From assembly GCF_039852015.1 (NCBI RefSeq), contig NZ_CP156626.1, positions 2,824,249 to 2,888,248 on the forward strand: 64,000 nt of DNA. The letters run 5' to 3'. Source of the DNA: Robbsia sp. KACC 23696. GTDB taxonomy: Bacteria; Pseudomonadota; Gammaproteobacteria; Burkholderiales; Burkholderiaceae. The translations under genes were made by a program, and so were the position numbers. Of this stretch, positions 39,082 through 48,625 are shown in pieces (within the stretch, counting starts at the first letter, position 1; every line of letters begins with the position of its first letter). The notes beneath the pieces were generated by a model. That model did no database searches. It was not told where the DNA came from and saw only the letters and a program-made list of their open reading frames with translations.

Positions 39082-40107
39082 ATGGAAGCCGCCCTACTGG
39101 ACAAATTGATCCGTTCGCCTAAGGCCGAACTGCATATGCATATCGAGGGCTCACTGGAGCCCGAGCTGATTTTTCAGTTGGCGCAAAAGCATGGCGTGAC
39201 CCTGCCCTACCCGACCATCGACGCATTGCGTGCGGCCTATGCCTTCACGGACCTGCAATCGTTTCTCGATGTCTACTACGCCGGCGCCGGCGTTTTGCTC
39301 GACGCCGACGATTTCAAGGCGATGACGGCGGCCTATCTGGCACGCGCGCATGCGGACAATGTCATTCACACGGAGCTATTCTTCGATCCGCAGACGCATC
39401 TGGAGCGCGGCGTGTCGATGGCGACGATGCTCGAAGGCATGGAAGCGGCCATGGTCGACGCCGAACGCGACCATGGCATCTCGAGCCGTCTGATTCTCTG
39501 CTTCCTGCGGCATCTGTCCGAGGAGTCGGCACTTGAAACGCTGGCCCAGGCGCTGCCGCTGCTCGATACCTATCGGCACCGTCTGGTGGGCGTGGGGCTG
39601 GATTCGTCCGAGCGCGGCAATCCGCCGTCGAAATTCGAGCGGGTCTTTGCCGCCGCGCGCGAGGCCGGCCTGCGCGCCGTCGCCCATGCCGGGGAAGAAG
39701 GGCCGGCCGACTACATCTGGCAGGCGCTGCAGCTATTGCAAGTGGAGCGTATCGATCATGGCGTGCGCGCCGTCGAAGACGCAGCACTGGTCCAGCATCT
39801 CGCCGACACCCGCGTCGCCCTGACCGTCTGTCCGCTGTCGAACCTGAAGCTCTGCGTTTTCGACGACCTCGAAAAACACACGCTGAAGACCTTGCTGGAC
39901 GCCGGCGTCGCCGTGACGGTTAATTCCGACGATCCCGCCTATTTCGGCGGCTATGTGAATGCCAACTACATTGCCATTGCCGAGGCCTTGCAGTTGAACG
40001 AAGCGGAATTGCATCGGATCGTGGCGAATGCTTTCGACGCCGCCTTCATCGACGACGACGCACGGCGTACGATGCGCGCCGCCGTGGATCGGCACTGGTT
40101 GCAGTGA
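39082..40107 (+). CDS. Adenine deaminase (adenosine deaminase superfamily, type 2)
   Basis: 341 residues from the ATG at 39082 with AGGAG upstream. Zinc ligands His-x-His in KAELHMHIEGS, HAGEEGP with the catalytic Glu, VERIDHGVRA, and VNSDDPAYFGG with the metal Asp. GLDSSERGNPPSKFERVF is the stretch that marks the adenine-specific subgroup (Pseudomonas and fungal Aah1-like enzymes) and differs from true adenosine deaminases. It converts adenine to hypoxanthine, which suits its position 19 bases after xdhC. Many annotations will read adenosine deaminase (add). Confidence 0.88.
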   Translation: MEAALLDKLIRSPKAELHMHIEGSLEPELIFQLAQKHGVTLPYPTIDALRAAYAFTDLQSFLDVYYAGAGVLLDADDFKAMTAAYLARAHADNVIHTELFFDPQTHLERGVSMATMLEGMEAAMVDAERDHGISSRLILCFLRHLSEESALETLAQALPLLDTYRHRLVGVGLDSSERGNPPSKFERVFAAAREAGLRAVAHAGEEGPADYIWQALQLLQVERIDHGVRAVEDAALVQHLADTRVALTVCPLSNLKLCVFDDLEKHTLKTLLDAGVAVTVNSDDPAYFGGYVNANYIAIAEALQLNEAELHRIVANAFDAAFIDDDARRTMRAAVDRHWLQ

Positions 40108-40152
40108 CGCGATAACGCCGTACGCCGTAACGCCTAGGCCGATGCGGCCGGC

Positions 40153-40884
40153 TCAAAGACCGGCGTTCGTCGCCGGGTTGCGGCGATCGGCGGGCAACTT
40201 CACGTCGCGTACGGTCCCGTTCGGCATCGGGAAATCGAACAGGGCGCTACGGACCAGATAGGGCATCACGACCGGCAACGGCGTCTGATCGCCGACATGA
40301 CGCGCCGTCACCTTATAGACTTCCTTGCCATCGGGGAGCGCAGCGATCCGAATCGTCAATTCGGACGCGGACGCGGCGTACGGCAGATTCACGATGGTGG
40401 GCTGCGCGGCCCAGTACGCGCCTGGCCCCCAGCCCCGTCGTCCGCGCCACACCGGGTCATAGCCGAACCCGAAGGGCCCGCCTGGATAAATGGCCTGCGG
40501 CGCATAGCCGGTGGTTTGACGCTGCGCGAATGCGACGGACACCGCATAGTGGGCCTGCGCCCGCGGGACCTGCGAAAACCCATACGTCGACAGGGTCTCG
40601 GCAACAAGCGATTGATAGGTGCTTTGCTCCAGATCGTTCTGATGCGCCGGGTCGGCCTGGAAGGCATAGGTGCGCTGCGCATCGCTACCGCGCCAGTCCT
40701 GGAAGGCCGTGACATTGCTCGTAACGTAGCTGGCGCAACCGCCCAGCAATGCCACGCCAGTCAACACGCCCGCCCCCGCTACCCGTCGCCACACGGCGCG
40801 ACGCGTCGTCGGCCGCGCCGGCGCGCCAATCGATCCTGCCCCGCTCACGCTACTGCTCGTCTTCTCTTTCACCGTCCCATCCAT
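40153..40884 (-). CDS. DUF4136 lipoprotein
   Basis: 243 residues. A long N-terminal leader ends in a lipobox LLGGC with the acylated cysteine at residue 50. The DUF4136 domain follows (RTYAFQADPAHQNDLEQSTYQS), then a Gly/Pro/Tyr-rich middle (GGPFGFGYDPVWRGRRG) and ELTIRIAALPDGKEVYKV. The protein is likely anchored to the outer membrane facing the periplasm. The domain has no firmly known role. It converges on the adenine deaminase gene. Confidence 0.85.
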   Translation of the reverse strand: MDGTVKEKTSSSVSGAGSIGAPARPTTRRAVWRRVAGAGVLTGVALLGGCASYVTSNVTAFQDWRGSDAQRTYAFQADPAHQNDLEQSTYQSLVAETLSTYGFSQVPRAQAHYAVSVAFAQRQTTGYAPQAIYPGGPFGFGYDPVWRGRRGWGPGAYWAAQPTIVNLPYAASASELTIRIAALPDGKEVYKVTARHVGDQTPLPVVMPYLVRSALFDFPMPNGTVRDVKLPADRRNPATNAGL

Positions 40885-41114
40885 TGCGCACCCATCGCTT
40901 CTGGCGAGCTGCGCACGAGGCAGCCCTGCAAATCATTATCGCTGCAAAACGCCCCCCCGGATATCCAACCTCGATGGGAGTCCGGCCAATTTTGTACAAT
41001 GACAGCACATAGCGGTTTCGTCGCCAAGGCAGGCATTGACGCGGACGTCCTGCATGGGATGCCGCGCTGGCGACGATACGCACTCTGCCCCCGGATTTCG
41101 TCCTCGGATTCGCC

Positions 41115-43889
41115 ATGCCCGATATTTCTTCCGCAGCCTCCGTTCCCGCGCATCAGCCCGATATCAGCAACGGCACGTCGGTGATCCATCGCCGCGACTA
41201 CGCGCCGCCGGCGTTCCTGATCGATACCGTGGATCTCGCCTTCGATCTGATTCCCGAACGCACCGTCGTGACGAACCGCATGACGCTGCGCCGCAATCCG
41301 GACGCCGCGCCCGGGCAGTCCCTGTCGTTGACCGGCGAACAGATGACGCTGCTGTCCGCGACGATCGACGGACAGGCGGTGACGCCCCGTCAAGTCGGCA
41401 CGGCATTGATCTTCGACGCGCTGCCGACAACAGCGTCGCCGTTCACGCTGACGCTGGAAACCAGCTGCGCGCCGGCCCAGAACACGTCGCTGTCCGGGCT
41501 CTATGTCTCGAACGGCAACTTCTTCACGCAGTGCGAAGCGGAAGGTTTTCGTCGCATCAGCTATTTCCTTGATCGCCCGGACGTGATGTCGGTCTACACG
41601 GTGACGTTGCGCGCCGATAAGTCCGCCTACCCGGTGCTGTTGTCCAACGGCAATCTGCTGGAAGCGGGCGATCTGCCCGAAGGCCGCCATTTCGCGCGAT
41701 GGGAAGACCCATTCCGCAAACCGAGCTATCTGTTCGCGCTGGTGGCCGGCAAGCTGGAACGCATCGAGGAAACGATCATTGATGCCACCGGCAAACAGAA
41801 GCTGCTGCAGGTATGGGTGGAGGCAGCGGACCTCGATAAGACCCGTCACGCAATGGACTCGCTGATCCATTCCATTCGCTGGGACGAACACCGCTTTGGC
41901 CTCAGTCTCGATCTCGATCGCTTCATGATCGTCGCCGTCGGCGACTTCAATATGGGCGCGATGGAAAACAAGGGCCTCAATATCTTCAATACGAAGTACG
42001 TGCTGGCCCGTCCTGAAACCGCCACCGATGTCGATTACGCGAATATCGAAGCCGTGGTGGGCCATGAGTATTTCCACAATTGGACCGGCAATCGCGTGAC
42101 CTGCCGCGACTGGTTCCAACTGAGCCTGAAGGAAGGCCTGACCGTCTTCCGCGATCAGGAGTTCTCCGCGGACATGGCGGCCGGCGTCCTCGACGGCGCG
42201 GTCGATCCGGTGGCGGCAGCGAGCGCCTACGCGACCAAGCGGATCGAAGACGTCCGGGTCCTGCGACAGACCCAGTTTGCCGAAGACGCGGGCCCGATGG
42301 CCCACCCGGTTCGCCCGGAGAGCTATTCCGAGATCAACAACTTCTACACCGTCACGATTTACGAGAAAGGCGCCGAAGTCGTGCGGATGTATCAGACGCT
42401 GCTGGGGCGTGATGGTTTCCGTCGCGGCATGGACCTGTACTTCTCGCGGCACGATGGCCAAGCCGTCACCTGCGACGATTTCCGGCATGCGATGGCGGAC
42501 GCGAATGGCCGCGATCTGAGCCAGTTCGAACGGTGGTATAGCCAAGCTGGCACGCCGCTGCTGACGGTGCGCGACCATTACGATGCCGCAAGCCGCACGT
42601 ACGCGCTGACGATCACGCAGTCCTATCCGAACAATCCGGCGATCACGACCGCCAAGGATCCGCTGCTGCTGCCGTTTGCCGTCGGCCTGGTCGGTGCCGA
42701 CGGACAGGATATTCCGCTTCAGATCAGCGGCGCGGCGCCGCGCCATCGACCGCAGGACGATGCGGCCGGCATCACCGAGGTCTTCGAGTTGACGGAGCGG
42801 GAAACCACGCTGCGGTTCGACAATATCGACGCGGCGCCGGTGCCCTCGCTGCTGCGCGGATTCTCCGCGCCGGTGGTCGTCGACTTTGCCTACTCGGATG
42901 CGCAACTGGCCTACCTGCTGGCGCATGACAGCGATCCTTTCAATCGTTGGGATGCCGGGCAGCGCCTCGCCACGCGTGCGCTGCTGACGGCGGCGGCCGC
43001 CGCCGCGCGCGGTGAGACGCCGGTCTTCGACGACGCCGTGGTCGATGCCTTCGGCCGCGTACTGCGCGACACCGCATTGGCCCCGGCCTTCCGCGAGCTT
43101 GCGTTGACGCTGCCATCGGAGGCTTATCTGATCGAACAGCTGGAACGCGCCGATCCGCGCGCGGTACACGTCGCGCGGCAGGCCCTGCGCCGTCGCCTGG
43201 CAAACGCGCTCCATGCCGAATGGCGTGAAACCTACGACGCCAACCGGACGCCAGGCGCCTACGATCCGTCACCGGTCGCATCCGGCAAGCGCGGACTCCG
43301 GCAGTTGGCCTTGGGCTATCTCGCCGAATCCGACGACCGCACCGATGCCGCGTCAGCGGCACGAACGCAGTACGACGAAGCGAACAATATGACCGACCGC
43401 TTCGCGGCGTTATCGGCGTTGGTGCGCCTCGGTGGCGACGCGGCGCGCGGCGCCCTCGACGACTTCTATCGCCGCTTCGAACGCGAAGCGCTGGTGATCG
43501 ACAAGTGGTTTGCCCTCCAAGCCATGCAAGCAGCACGTCCCGGCGCCGCGGCCACGATCGACACGGTGCGCGCATTGATGGGCCACCCGGCGTTCAACCT
43601 GCGCAATCCGAATCGCGCTCGCTCGCTGATCTTCAGCTTCTGCGCCGGGAATCTCTCCGAGTTCCATGCCCCGGACGGCAGCGGCTATGCGTTCTGGGCC
43701 GATCAGGTCATCGATCTCGATGCGCTGAACCCGCAGGTTGCCGCCCGCCTCGCCCGCACGCTGGAACGCTGGCGTAAATTCACGCCCGCGCTGCAGCAGC
43801 AAATGAAACCGGCCCTGGAACGCGTCGCGGCCCACGTACGCTCGAAGGATGTGCGCGAGGTGATCGAGAAAGCATTGGCCAACGCGTGA
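41115..43889 (+). CDS. pepN: Aminopeptidase N
   Basis: 924 residues, M1 family, alanyl aminopeptidase type. [18 protein letters not shown] (from about residue 280) is the exopeptidase motif; [18 protein letters not shown] (317-334) gives the zinc ligands and catalytic Glu318, with the third ligand in [13 protein letters not shown]. The C-terminal helical arch is complete (ending [11 protein letters not shown]). It removes N-terminal residues from peptides in the cytosol. It is followed at 68 bases by fbp, a pairing common in Burkholderiaceae. Confidence 0.97.
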   Translation: MPDISSAASVPAHQPDISNGTSVIHRRDYAPPAFLIDTVDLAFDLIPERTVVTNRMTLRRNPDAAPGQSLSLTGEQMTLLSATIDGQAVTPRQVGTALIFDALPTTASPFTLTLETSCAPAQNTSLSGLYVSNGNFFTQCEAEGFRRISYFLDRPDVMSVYTVTLRADKSAYPVLLSNGNLLEAGDLPEGRHFARWEDPFRKPSYLFALVAGKLERIEETIIDATGKQKLLQVWVEAADLDKTRHAMDSLIHSIRWDEHRFGLSLDLDRFMIVAVGDFNMGAMENKGLNIFNTKYVLARPETATDVDYANIEAVVGHEYFHNWTGNRVTCRDWFQLSLKEGLTVFRDQEFSADMAAGVLDGAVDPVAAASAYATKRIEDVRVLRQTQFAEDAGPMAHPVRPESYSEINNFYTVTIYEKGAEVVRMYQTLLGRDGFRRGMDLYFSRHDGQAVTCDDFRHAMADANGRDLSQFERWYSQAGTPLLTVRDHYDAASRTYALTITQSYPNNPAITTAKDPLLLPFAVGLVGADGQDIPLQISGAAPRHRPQDDAAGITEVFELTERETTLRFDNIDAAPVPSLLRGFSAPVVVDFAYSDAQLAYLLAHDSDPFNRWDAGQRLATRALLTAAAAAARGETPVFDDAVVDAFGRVLRDTALAPAFRELALTLPSEAYLIEQLERADPRAVHVARQALRRRLANALHAEWRETYDANRTPGAYDPSPVASGKRGLRQLALGYLAESDDRTDAASAARTQYDEANNMTDRFAALSALVRLGGDAARGALDDFYRRFEREALVIDKWFALQAMQAARPGAAATIDTVRALMGHPAFNLRNPNRARSLIFSFCAGNLSEFHAPDGSGYAFWADQVIDLDALNPQVAARLARTLERWRKFTPALQQQMKPALERVAAHVRSKDVREVIEKALANA

Positions 43890-43957
43890 GGCATTGGCGC
43901 GGCATTCCGACGCGCCAAGGTAGAATCTACATAATCGAACCATCGCGGAGTCACGCC

Positions 43958-44965
43958 ATGCAGCAACGCCGTACCACGCTCAGTCAGTACTTGATCGAGC
44001 AACAACGCAAAACGCAGAAGTTGCCGGCCGATCTTCGGCTGCTGATCGAAGTGGTCGCCCGGGCCTGCAAGTCCATTGGCTATAACGTCAGCAAAGGCGC
44101 CCTCGGTGGCGTTCTTGGCAGTGCCGGCAGCGAGAACGTCCAGGGCGAAGTCCAGAAAAAGCTGGACGTGATCTCGAACGAGATCCTGTTGGAAGCCAAT
44201 GAATGGGGCGGCAACCTCGCGGCCATGGCCTCGGAGGAGCTGGAGGAAATCCACCCGATTCCGAGCGAATATCCGAAGGGCCGCTATCTGCTGCTGTTCG
44301 ACCCGCTCGACGGTTCGTCGAATATCGACGTCGACGTGTCGATCGGGACGATCTTCTCGGTGCTGGAATCGGCCGACGGTGAGAACACGACCACCGCCTC
44401 GTTTCTGCAAGCGGGCACGCGCCAGGTTGCTGCCGGCTATGCTGTGTACGGTCCGCAGACGGTGCTGGTGCTGACGACCGGCGACGGCGTCAACGGCTTC
44501 ACGCTGGATCGCGAACTGGGCTCGTGGGTCCTGACGCACCCGGCGATGACGGTACCGGTCGAAACCCGCGAATACGCGATCAATGCCTCGAATGCCCGTC
44601 ACTGGTATCCGCCGGTCACGCGTTATATCGACGAACTCGAGGCGGGCACCGATGGCCCGCGCGGTAGCGACTTCAATATGCGCTGGATCGCATCGATGGT
44701 GGCCGATGTACATCGCGTGCTGACGCGCGGCGGCATCTTCATGTATCCCGCCGACAAGCGCGACCCGTCGAAGCCGGGCAAGCTGCGTCTGATGTATGAA
44801 GCCAATCCGATGTCCTTCCTGATCGAACAGGCGGGCGGCGCGGCAACCGATGGCAAGCGCCGGATTCTGGACATCGTGCCGACCAAGCTCCACGAACGCG
44901 TCGCCGTGTTCCTGGGCTCGAAGCAGGAAGTCGAACGGGTCACGCAGTACCACCTGGAAAGCTGA
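43958..44965 (+). CDS. fbp: Fructose-1,6-bisphosphatase, class I
   Basis: 335 residues from the ATG at 43958. [25 protein letters not shown] is the metal-binding signature (DPLDGSS), [20 protein letters not shown] is the substrate-binding stretch near the C terminus. The enzyme hydrolyses fructose 1,6-bisphosphate in gluconeogenesis. The length is standard for the class. A strong tRNA promoter begins 35 bases after its stop. Confidence 0.97.
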   Translation: MQQRRTTLSQYLIEQQRKTQKLPADLRLLIEVVARACKSIGYNVSKGALGGVLGSAGSENVQGEVQKKLDVISNEILLEANEWGGNLAAMASEELEEIHPIPSEYPKGRYLLLFDPLDGSSNIDVDVSIGTIFSVLESADGENTTTASFLQAGTRQVAAGYAVYGPQTVLVLTTGDGVNGFTLDRELGSWVLTHPAMTVPVETREYAINASNARHWYPPVTRYIDELEAGTDGPRGSDFNMRWIASMVADVHRVLTRGGIFMYPADKRDPSKPGKLRLMYEANPMSFLIEQAGGAATDGKRRILDIVPTKLHERVAVFLGSKQEVERVTQYHLES

Positions 44966-44999
44966 TTTCGGCCGAATGCAAAATACCTTGAAAAAGGGC

Positions 45000-45027
45000 T
45001 TGCATAATTCAAAGGCTGGGCTATAAT
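45000..45027 (+). promoter_or_regulatory. Sigma-70 promoter of tRNA-Thr
   Basis: TTGCAT (45000-45005), a 16-base spacer and TATAAT (45022-45027), a near-consensus promoter. The start of transcription would fall near 45034, giving a leader of about 80 bases before the tRNA. Confidence 0.8.
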
Positions 45028-45113
45028 TTCGCTTCTTCGCAGCCAGCAGCACACTGTTAGAAACGATTAACAGCGCAGCAGGTCAGCAAAGCAGTTTTTG
45101 TTTTTTAGGTTTC

Positions 45114-45189
45114 GCCGCTTTAGCTCAGTTGGTAGAGCAGTTCATTCGTAATGAAAAGGTCGCCAGTTCGATTCCGGCAAGCGGCACCA
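45114..45189 (+). tRNA. tRNA-Thr (anticodon CGT)
   Basis: 76 bases with encoded CCA. The acceptor stem GCCGCTT pairs with AAGCGGC; the D-arm is GCTCAGTTGGTAGAGC, the anticodon loop TTCGTAA (CGT reads ACG), and the T-loop TTCGATT. One A-C mismatch in the T-stem and one weak pair at the top of the anticodon stem are visible. A strong promoter precedes it and a terminator follows. Confidence 0.95.
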
Positions 45190-45199
45190 AAAAAGTAAG

Positions 45200-45228
45200 A
45201 AGGGCAGCCCACATGGGCTGCCCTTTTT
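45200..45228 (+). terminator. Intrinsic terminator after tRNA-Thr
   Basis: AAGGGCAGCCC, ACAT loop, GGGCTGCCCTT, then TTTGC: an 11-bp perfect stem 10 bases after the tRNA CCA. Confidence 0.85.
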
Positions 45229-45448
45229 GCATTTGCGACACCCTTTCGTACCGCGCGGGCGCACGCGGTACGGCCGTGGCGGCAGCAGCGGGTCATGCGC
45301 ATTTGCGTGACAGGACGATGTCGAAATGCCGTGCGGCGATCTGTCGCATCCTCGCGACGACCGCTCTGTAGCTGATGGCGATCATGGCAAATGTTTGCGC
45401 CTAGGCAGATAATGGCTTTACACCACCCGCATGCCGTCGAGGACTGCC

Positions 45449-45622
45449 ATGAACGCCCGCCCGATCGCCCCTCCGCCCGCCCAGGTCAACAAGGCAGACC
45501 CTGATCCGGTCGCAGTCGAGTTCCTTGATACGGCCCTGCCGCTGCACGTTCAGGCGTTTCTTGCGGAACAGCAGGGGCAGAAGCTGCCGGCGGCACCGTT
45601 GCGCGGCAACGCGGTCTCGTAA
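45449..45622 (+). CDS. Small hypothetical protein
   Basis: 57 residues. GAGGA lies 5 bases before the ATG, which is the main support. The sequence is proline-rich at the start (ARPIAPPPAQV), then acidic, with a short amphipathic stretch LDTALPLHVQAFLAEQQ. No signal peptide, membrane segment or family was recognised. It precedes the exported chorismate-mutase-like gene by about 110 bases. Confidence 0.45.
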   Translation: MNARPIAPPPAQVNKADPDPVAVEFLDTALPLHVQAFLAEQQGQKLPAAPLRGNAVS

Positions 45623-45734
45623 CAGGCTGAAAGCGATTACGGTAGGCGAGGGTCCTGGGGGTATCGCGGCCGCGTGGCGCGCGCTGCGGTATGCTTACGC
45701 GCATGGCCCCCAGGGGCGTCTCTCGCAGGTGCTT

Positions 45735-46463
45735 ATGTCTTTCGCTTTATCAGGCGCGGCCGTCCGTCGACGCGCCGTCAAGGCCGTGCGCTCCGCGCTT
45801 CGCACTCCCATCCGCCGAACCGCACCGCTCGCCGTCGCAGTCATACTCGCCGGGATCTCGTTCGCGACGATCTCACCCCCCGCATTGGCGCAGACGCCCG
45901 AGGTCAAGGAAACGCTGCCGAACGCCGGTGCGAGTCGCGATAACGCGGCGCAGGCCGCTTTCCTGAATATCGTCTCCGTCGCCTCCACGCGTTTGTCGCT
46001 TGCACAGACGTTCGCCGGTTGGGCATGGCAGCAGCAACAAGCCGGAAAATCGCCCGGCGACGTTCAGCGCGATGACGAGACCGAACAGGGCACGATCAAG
46101 ATGGCACCGCACTTCGGCCTGCCCGCCGACTTCGCGAATGCGGTGATCCTGGACCAAACGCGAGCGAGCGAGCAATTGCAAACGCAGCTCTTCGCCGACT
46201 GGAAACAAAGCGGTGGTGCACCGCGCGTCGACGACAGCGCTTATCAAGGCGCACGGGGCACGCTGTATCAATTGTCCCAATCGCTATTGGGCGCATTGAC
46301 CCAGGTGCAATCACTGCGTGACCGCGGCGACTGTCCGATGATGCTATCCCAAGCCATCACGCATTGGACGACGCAGATGGCGACACTGTCGTCGGAACAA
46401 CGCAAGGCGCTACCGACCGCGCTGGCGCACGTGTGCCGAGGCGGAGTAGGCGGAACGGCGTAA
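45735..46463 (+). CDS. Exported chorismate mutase-like protein (AroQ gamma), catalytic Lys replaced
   Basis: 242 residues from the ATG at 45735 (AGGTG upstream). A signal peptide ends near ALAQ (residue 53). The all-helical domain aligns by eye with secreted AroQ-gamma chorismate mutases: Arg86 matches the active-site Arg of helix 1, Asp109 and Arg112 match the loop pair, Ser145 and Gln149 match the Ser/Gln (or Thr/Glu) pair, and Cys200 with Cys234 match the disulfide of the mycobacterial enzyme. The essential Lys expected eleven residues after Arg86 is Ala97. The fold assignment is good; enzyme activity is doubtful. No shikimate genes adjoin. Confidence 0.7.
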   Translation: MSFALSGAAVRRRAVKAVRSALRTPIRRTAPLAVAVILAGISFATISPPALAQTPEVKETLPNAGASRDNAAQAAFLNIVSVASTRLSLAQTFAGWAWQQQQAGKSPGDVQRDDETEQGTIKMAPHFGLPADFANAVILDQTRASEQLQTQLFADWKQSGGAPRVDDSAYQGARGTLYQLSQSLLGALTQVQSLRDRGDCPMMLSQAITHWTTQMATLSSEQRKALPTALAHVCRGGVGGTA

Positions 46464-46492
46464 GGGGAAAAGTGCGAACGCGCCGCCCGCGA

Positions 46493-47062
46493 TTATCGCG
46501 CGGCGGGGTTGTATCGCCGCGCGATATGACCGAGCAGCAGCCATAACGGCACGATCGCGCCGGCGTACAGCGCAAGCGACACGACCGGCCACCACCGTTT
46601 CAGAGGATGCCGACGGCTATAGGCAGCGCGTTGCGCCGCTTCGTCGATCAGATACGCTGCATATGGGTTGCCGCCGACGGCAGCATCGGGGCGTAACGTC
46701 GGAAGACTTTCCGATGCACCCTGCGTATCGGCACCGCGGCCGGAACCGTATGCCAGGGAAGAGATGGACGGCGTACGGGGGGCAGAGGCATTTACTGCAG
46801 CCTCCGCGTCCGCGCGCCGAGAACCCGACTGTGCGAAATGCGCCAGATCCGATCCGACAGCCGTCCGGGAGGCACCACCCACCCCAGTTACGACTGCCGC
46901 GCGTGCAACCGCAGTTGCATATTGCTGATCGGGATTGGCATCCCGCATATTGATACCGAACGTCACGGATGCTATGACGGCCGCACAAGCCGCCGCCAAG
47001 TGTCGACTACGAACAGCACTGGCCCCGCGCTGCCCTGCCCCGTTACGTTCGGCGTCTACCAT
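46493..47062 (-). CDS. Hypothetical membrane protein (second gene of overlapping pair)
   Basis: 189 residues. A hydrophobic segment near the N terminus (about 21-37, AAACAAVIASVTFGINM) and a clear membrane helix near the C terminus (VVSLALYAGAIVPLWLLLG) flank an Ala/Gly/Ser-rich soluble region of about 100 residues. A basic RRHPLKRWW stretch precedes the last helix. The start overlaps the upstream stop as TGATG, so the two genes are coupled. No family was recognised. It converges on the chorismate-mutase-like gene. Confidence 0.6.
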   Translation of the reverse strand: MVDAERNGAGQRGASAVRSRHLAAACAAVIASVTFGINMRDANPDQQYATAVARAAVVTGVGGASRTAVGSDLAHFAQSGSRRADAEAAVNASAPRTPSISSLAYGSGRGADTQGASESLPTLRPDAAVGGNPYAAYLIDEAAQRAAYSRRHPLKRWWPVVSLALYAGAIVPLWLLLGHIARRYNPAAR

Positions 47063-47316
47063 CAGGCGACGCGAACCGAAACTTCCGGATTCGCGTCTGC
47101 GCCTTCGATCAGGTTATCGTCCTCGAGCTCTCGATCCGTGCCCGCGCGAACGATCGCAAAACTGACGAACGCCAGCACAAGCTGAAGCGCGACAATCGCA
47201 AGTAAATATTTCCACACGGCGGTACTCGAGGAAGATTGAAAGAAGGACGACACCGTCCAGTTGCGTTTATACATGAAGTTGTCACGCGGAGCCAAGCGCT
47301 GCGACGATGATTTCAT
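47062..47316 (-). CDS. Hypothetical single-span membrane protein
   Basis: 84 residues: a Ser-rich, basic N-terminal part (KRNWTVSSFFQSSSS), one membrane helix (YLLAIVALQLVLAFVSFAIV) and an acidic tail (DRELEDDNLIEGAD). Charge distribution suggests N-in, C-out. An ATG 42 bases later is an alternative start; neither has a strong ribosome site. The stop overlaps the start of the next gene. No family was recognised. Confidence 0.6.
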   Translation of the reverse strand: MKSSSQRLAPRDNFMYKRNWTVSSFFQSSSSTAVWKYLLAIVALQLVLAFVSFAIVRAGTDRELEDDNLIEGADANPEVSVRVA

Positions 47317-47647
47317 GCGTCATTTTTACCTACTAAAAATTACTCTTTTTTAACAACGACTTATATTACCAACATAAGGCTTTCCCGAGTGTTGCATTAT
47401 GTCTACGGCGTTGCAAAAACACACGACAACATTGCGCTAAGAAGTCGTTTTTACCGAGTAAATATTTCCTGTCAAACAATGCCATGGCAAGACAGGCTGG
47501 TCGGCAATAAATCCTCGGGGTTTCCACGTGTTGTAACAAGGTGTTAGCGCCTTATACTGACGGTAAAGCAGCAAAGGAAATGCGCGCCCGATCCTTGCGA
47601 TGGCGCATCCTGCATTTCTGGCGCTTGCCCGTTATAAGGAGCGGACG
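47317..47647. other. AT-rich intergenic region with divergent promoters
   Basis: 331 bases, clearly richer in A and T than its surroundings between 47330 and 47500. It should carry the promoter of the leftward membrane-protein pair and, at 47531-47558, that of the rightward small gene. No repeat or RNA gene was recognised. Confidence 0.5.
47531..47558 (+). promoter_or_regulatory. Sigma-70 promoter of the small acidic protein gene
   Basis: TTGTAA (47531-47536), a 16-base spacer and TATACT (47553-47558). The predicted transcript starts about 80 bases ahead of the ATG at 47648. Confidence 0.6.
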
Positions 47648-47932
47648 ATGACGATGATCAACGGACTGAACAAAGCGCTTTCGCACTTGGCTGACGCTTT
47701 CCGTAGCACCCCGTCGGATGAAGCGATCCACGACGACGCCGTCCTGGCAAACGTCAACGAATCGGCATTGAGCTGGCACGGTGATCATTGGCAGAACCTG
47801 CTGTCGTCGCCGATGGATGCCCGTCGCTACATTCTTGAAGATTGGAACGACACGGTCGAACCCGTCACCGATGTCGACGACGACGCGCGTATCGACTCGT
47901 TTTCAGGTCGTAAGGTACGTTCGTTTAGCTGA
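47648..47932 (+). CDS. Small acidic hypothetical protein
   Basis: 94 residues from the ATG at 47648, supported by AAGGAG 7 bases upstream and a good promoter. The sequence is acidic (DVDDDARID near the end) with tryptophans in a SWHGDHWQNLLSS stretch. No signal peptide or membrane helix. No family was recognised. A second ATG two codons on is also usable. Confidence 0.65.
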   Translation: MTMINGLNKALSHLADAFRSTPSDEAIHDDAVLANVNESALSWHGDHWQNLLSSPMDARRYILEDWNDTVEPVTDVDDDARIDSFSGRKVRSFS

Positions 47933-47935
47933 AAA

Positions 47936-48625
47936 ACGGCACCGCGTTTAATCGCTTGCCTGAGTTTTACCGCAGGTCGATGGCCCCTCTCCGGTGCGAT
48001 CGATGCCTGCGGCGCCTCTCCCTCTAAATCCCCCCCTCTCCCCGCCCTATCGCAAAGCGTGCCAACGTGCTCGCGCGCACGTGTCCCTTCCCTTCGATTT
48101 GCCAAGCGTTTCCAGCCCGAAACTTTCATGCGAATAACACGGCTGCTCAGACGAAAGACTCGCACTTCGGCGAAGGCGCTTACATTTTTGAGATTTTCTT
48201 GACCGCGTCATTGTCGCGTGCCGTAGGCGCCCTCCTACAAGCGCTCCCTTAACGATGTCGCAACGCATCAGATGCACTATGAAAAAGTGGTGTCAAGGCA
48301 ACGTTTGAAACCGACATTCAAAGTTACACTTTCGAAACAAGCATGTAACACGATGTTTTTAAAGAAATTTAATTTATCAGTTTTTTATTCCATAAATCGC
48401 AACAGACTGTTGTGTCGCAATGAATGGGCCGTTGGGACTCGAATCCCTACACTCTCCTTGTCTGGAAACAACCCCGGCCGAATGCCGTTGGCGCCCCGCA
48501 AGGCGACTGACAGGCCGCTCGGCGACACCTGATGCGGCACTATGCCGCAGCGAAAGCTGGATGTCAGGATGGCGCTGTGACATGCACGGGGGCAGCCAAA
48601 CGTTCTTCAATGGAGTGAGAACCAA
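47936..48625. other. Long upstream region of the porin gene
   Basis: 690 bases with no credible gene. 48290-48420 is AT-rich and contains the candidate regulatory site at 48323-48350; from 48420 the composition returns to GC-rich, as a leader of about 200 bases. A TGCGGCA / TGCCGCA hairpin lies at 48533-48549, close to the porin start. Confidence 0.5.
48323..48350 (+). promoter_or_regulatory. Inverted repeat with GNAACA half-sites, possible OmpR-type site
   Basis: GTTACA (48323-48328) and TGTAAC (48344-48349) form an inverted repeat with a 15-base spacer. Within it GAAACA and GTAACA are 11 bases apart, similar to the half-sites used by OmpR at porin promoters. It sits in the AT-rich part about 280 bases ahead of the porin ATG. 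The OmpR link is inference. Confidence 0.35.

Noticed and set aside
48432-48465. tRNA-like fragment (GGGACTCGAATCCC followed by ACTCTCC) in the porin leader, resembling a tRNA-Ser 3' part
   Set aside because: The T-stem does not close properly, no CCA or other arms are present, and there is no integrase or second copy nearby. Probably coincidence.
48272-48532. 86-residue frame upstream of the porin
   Set aside because: It crosses the AT-rich control region, has no ribosome site and no coherent composition.
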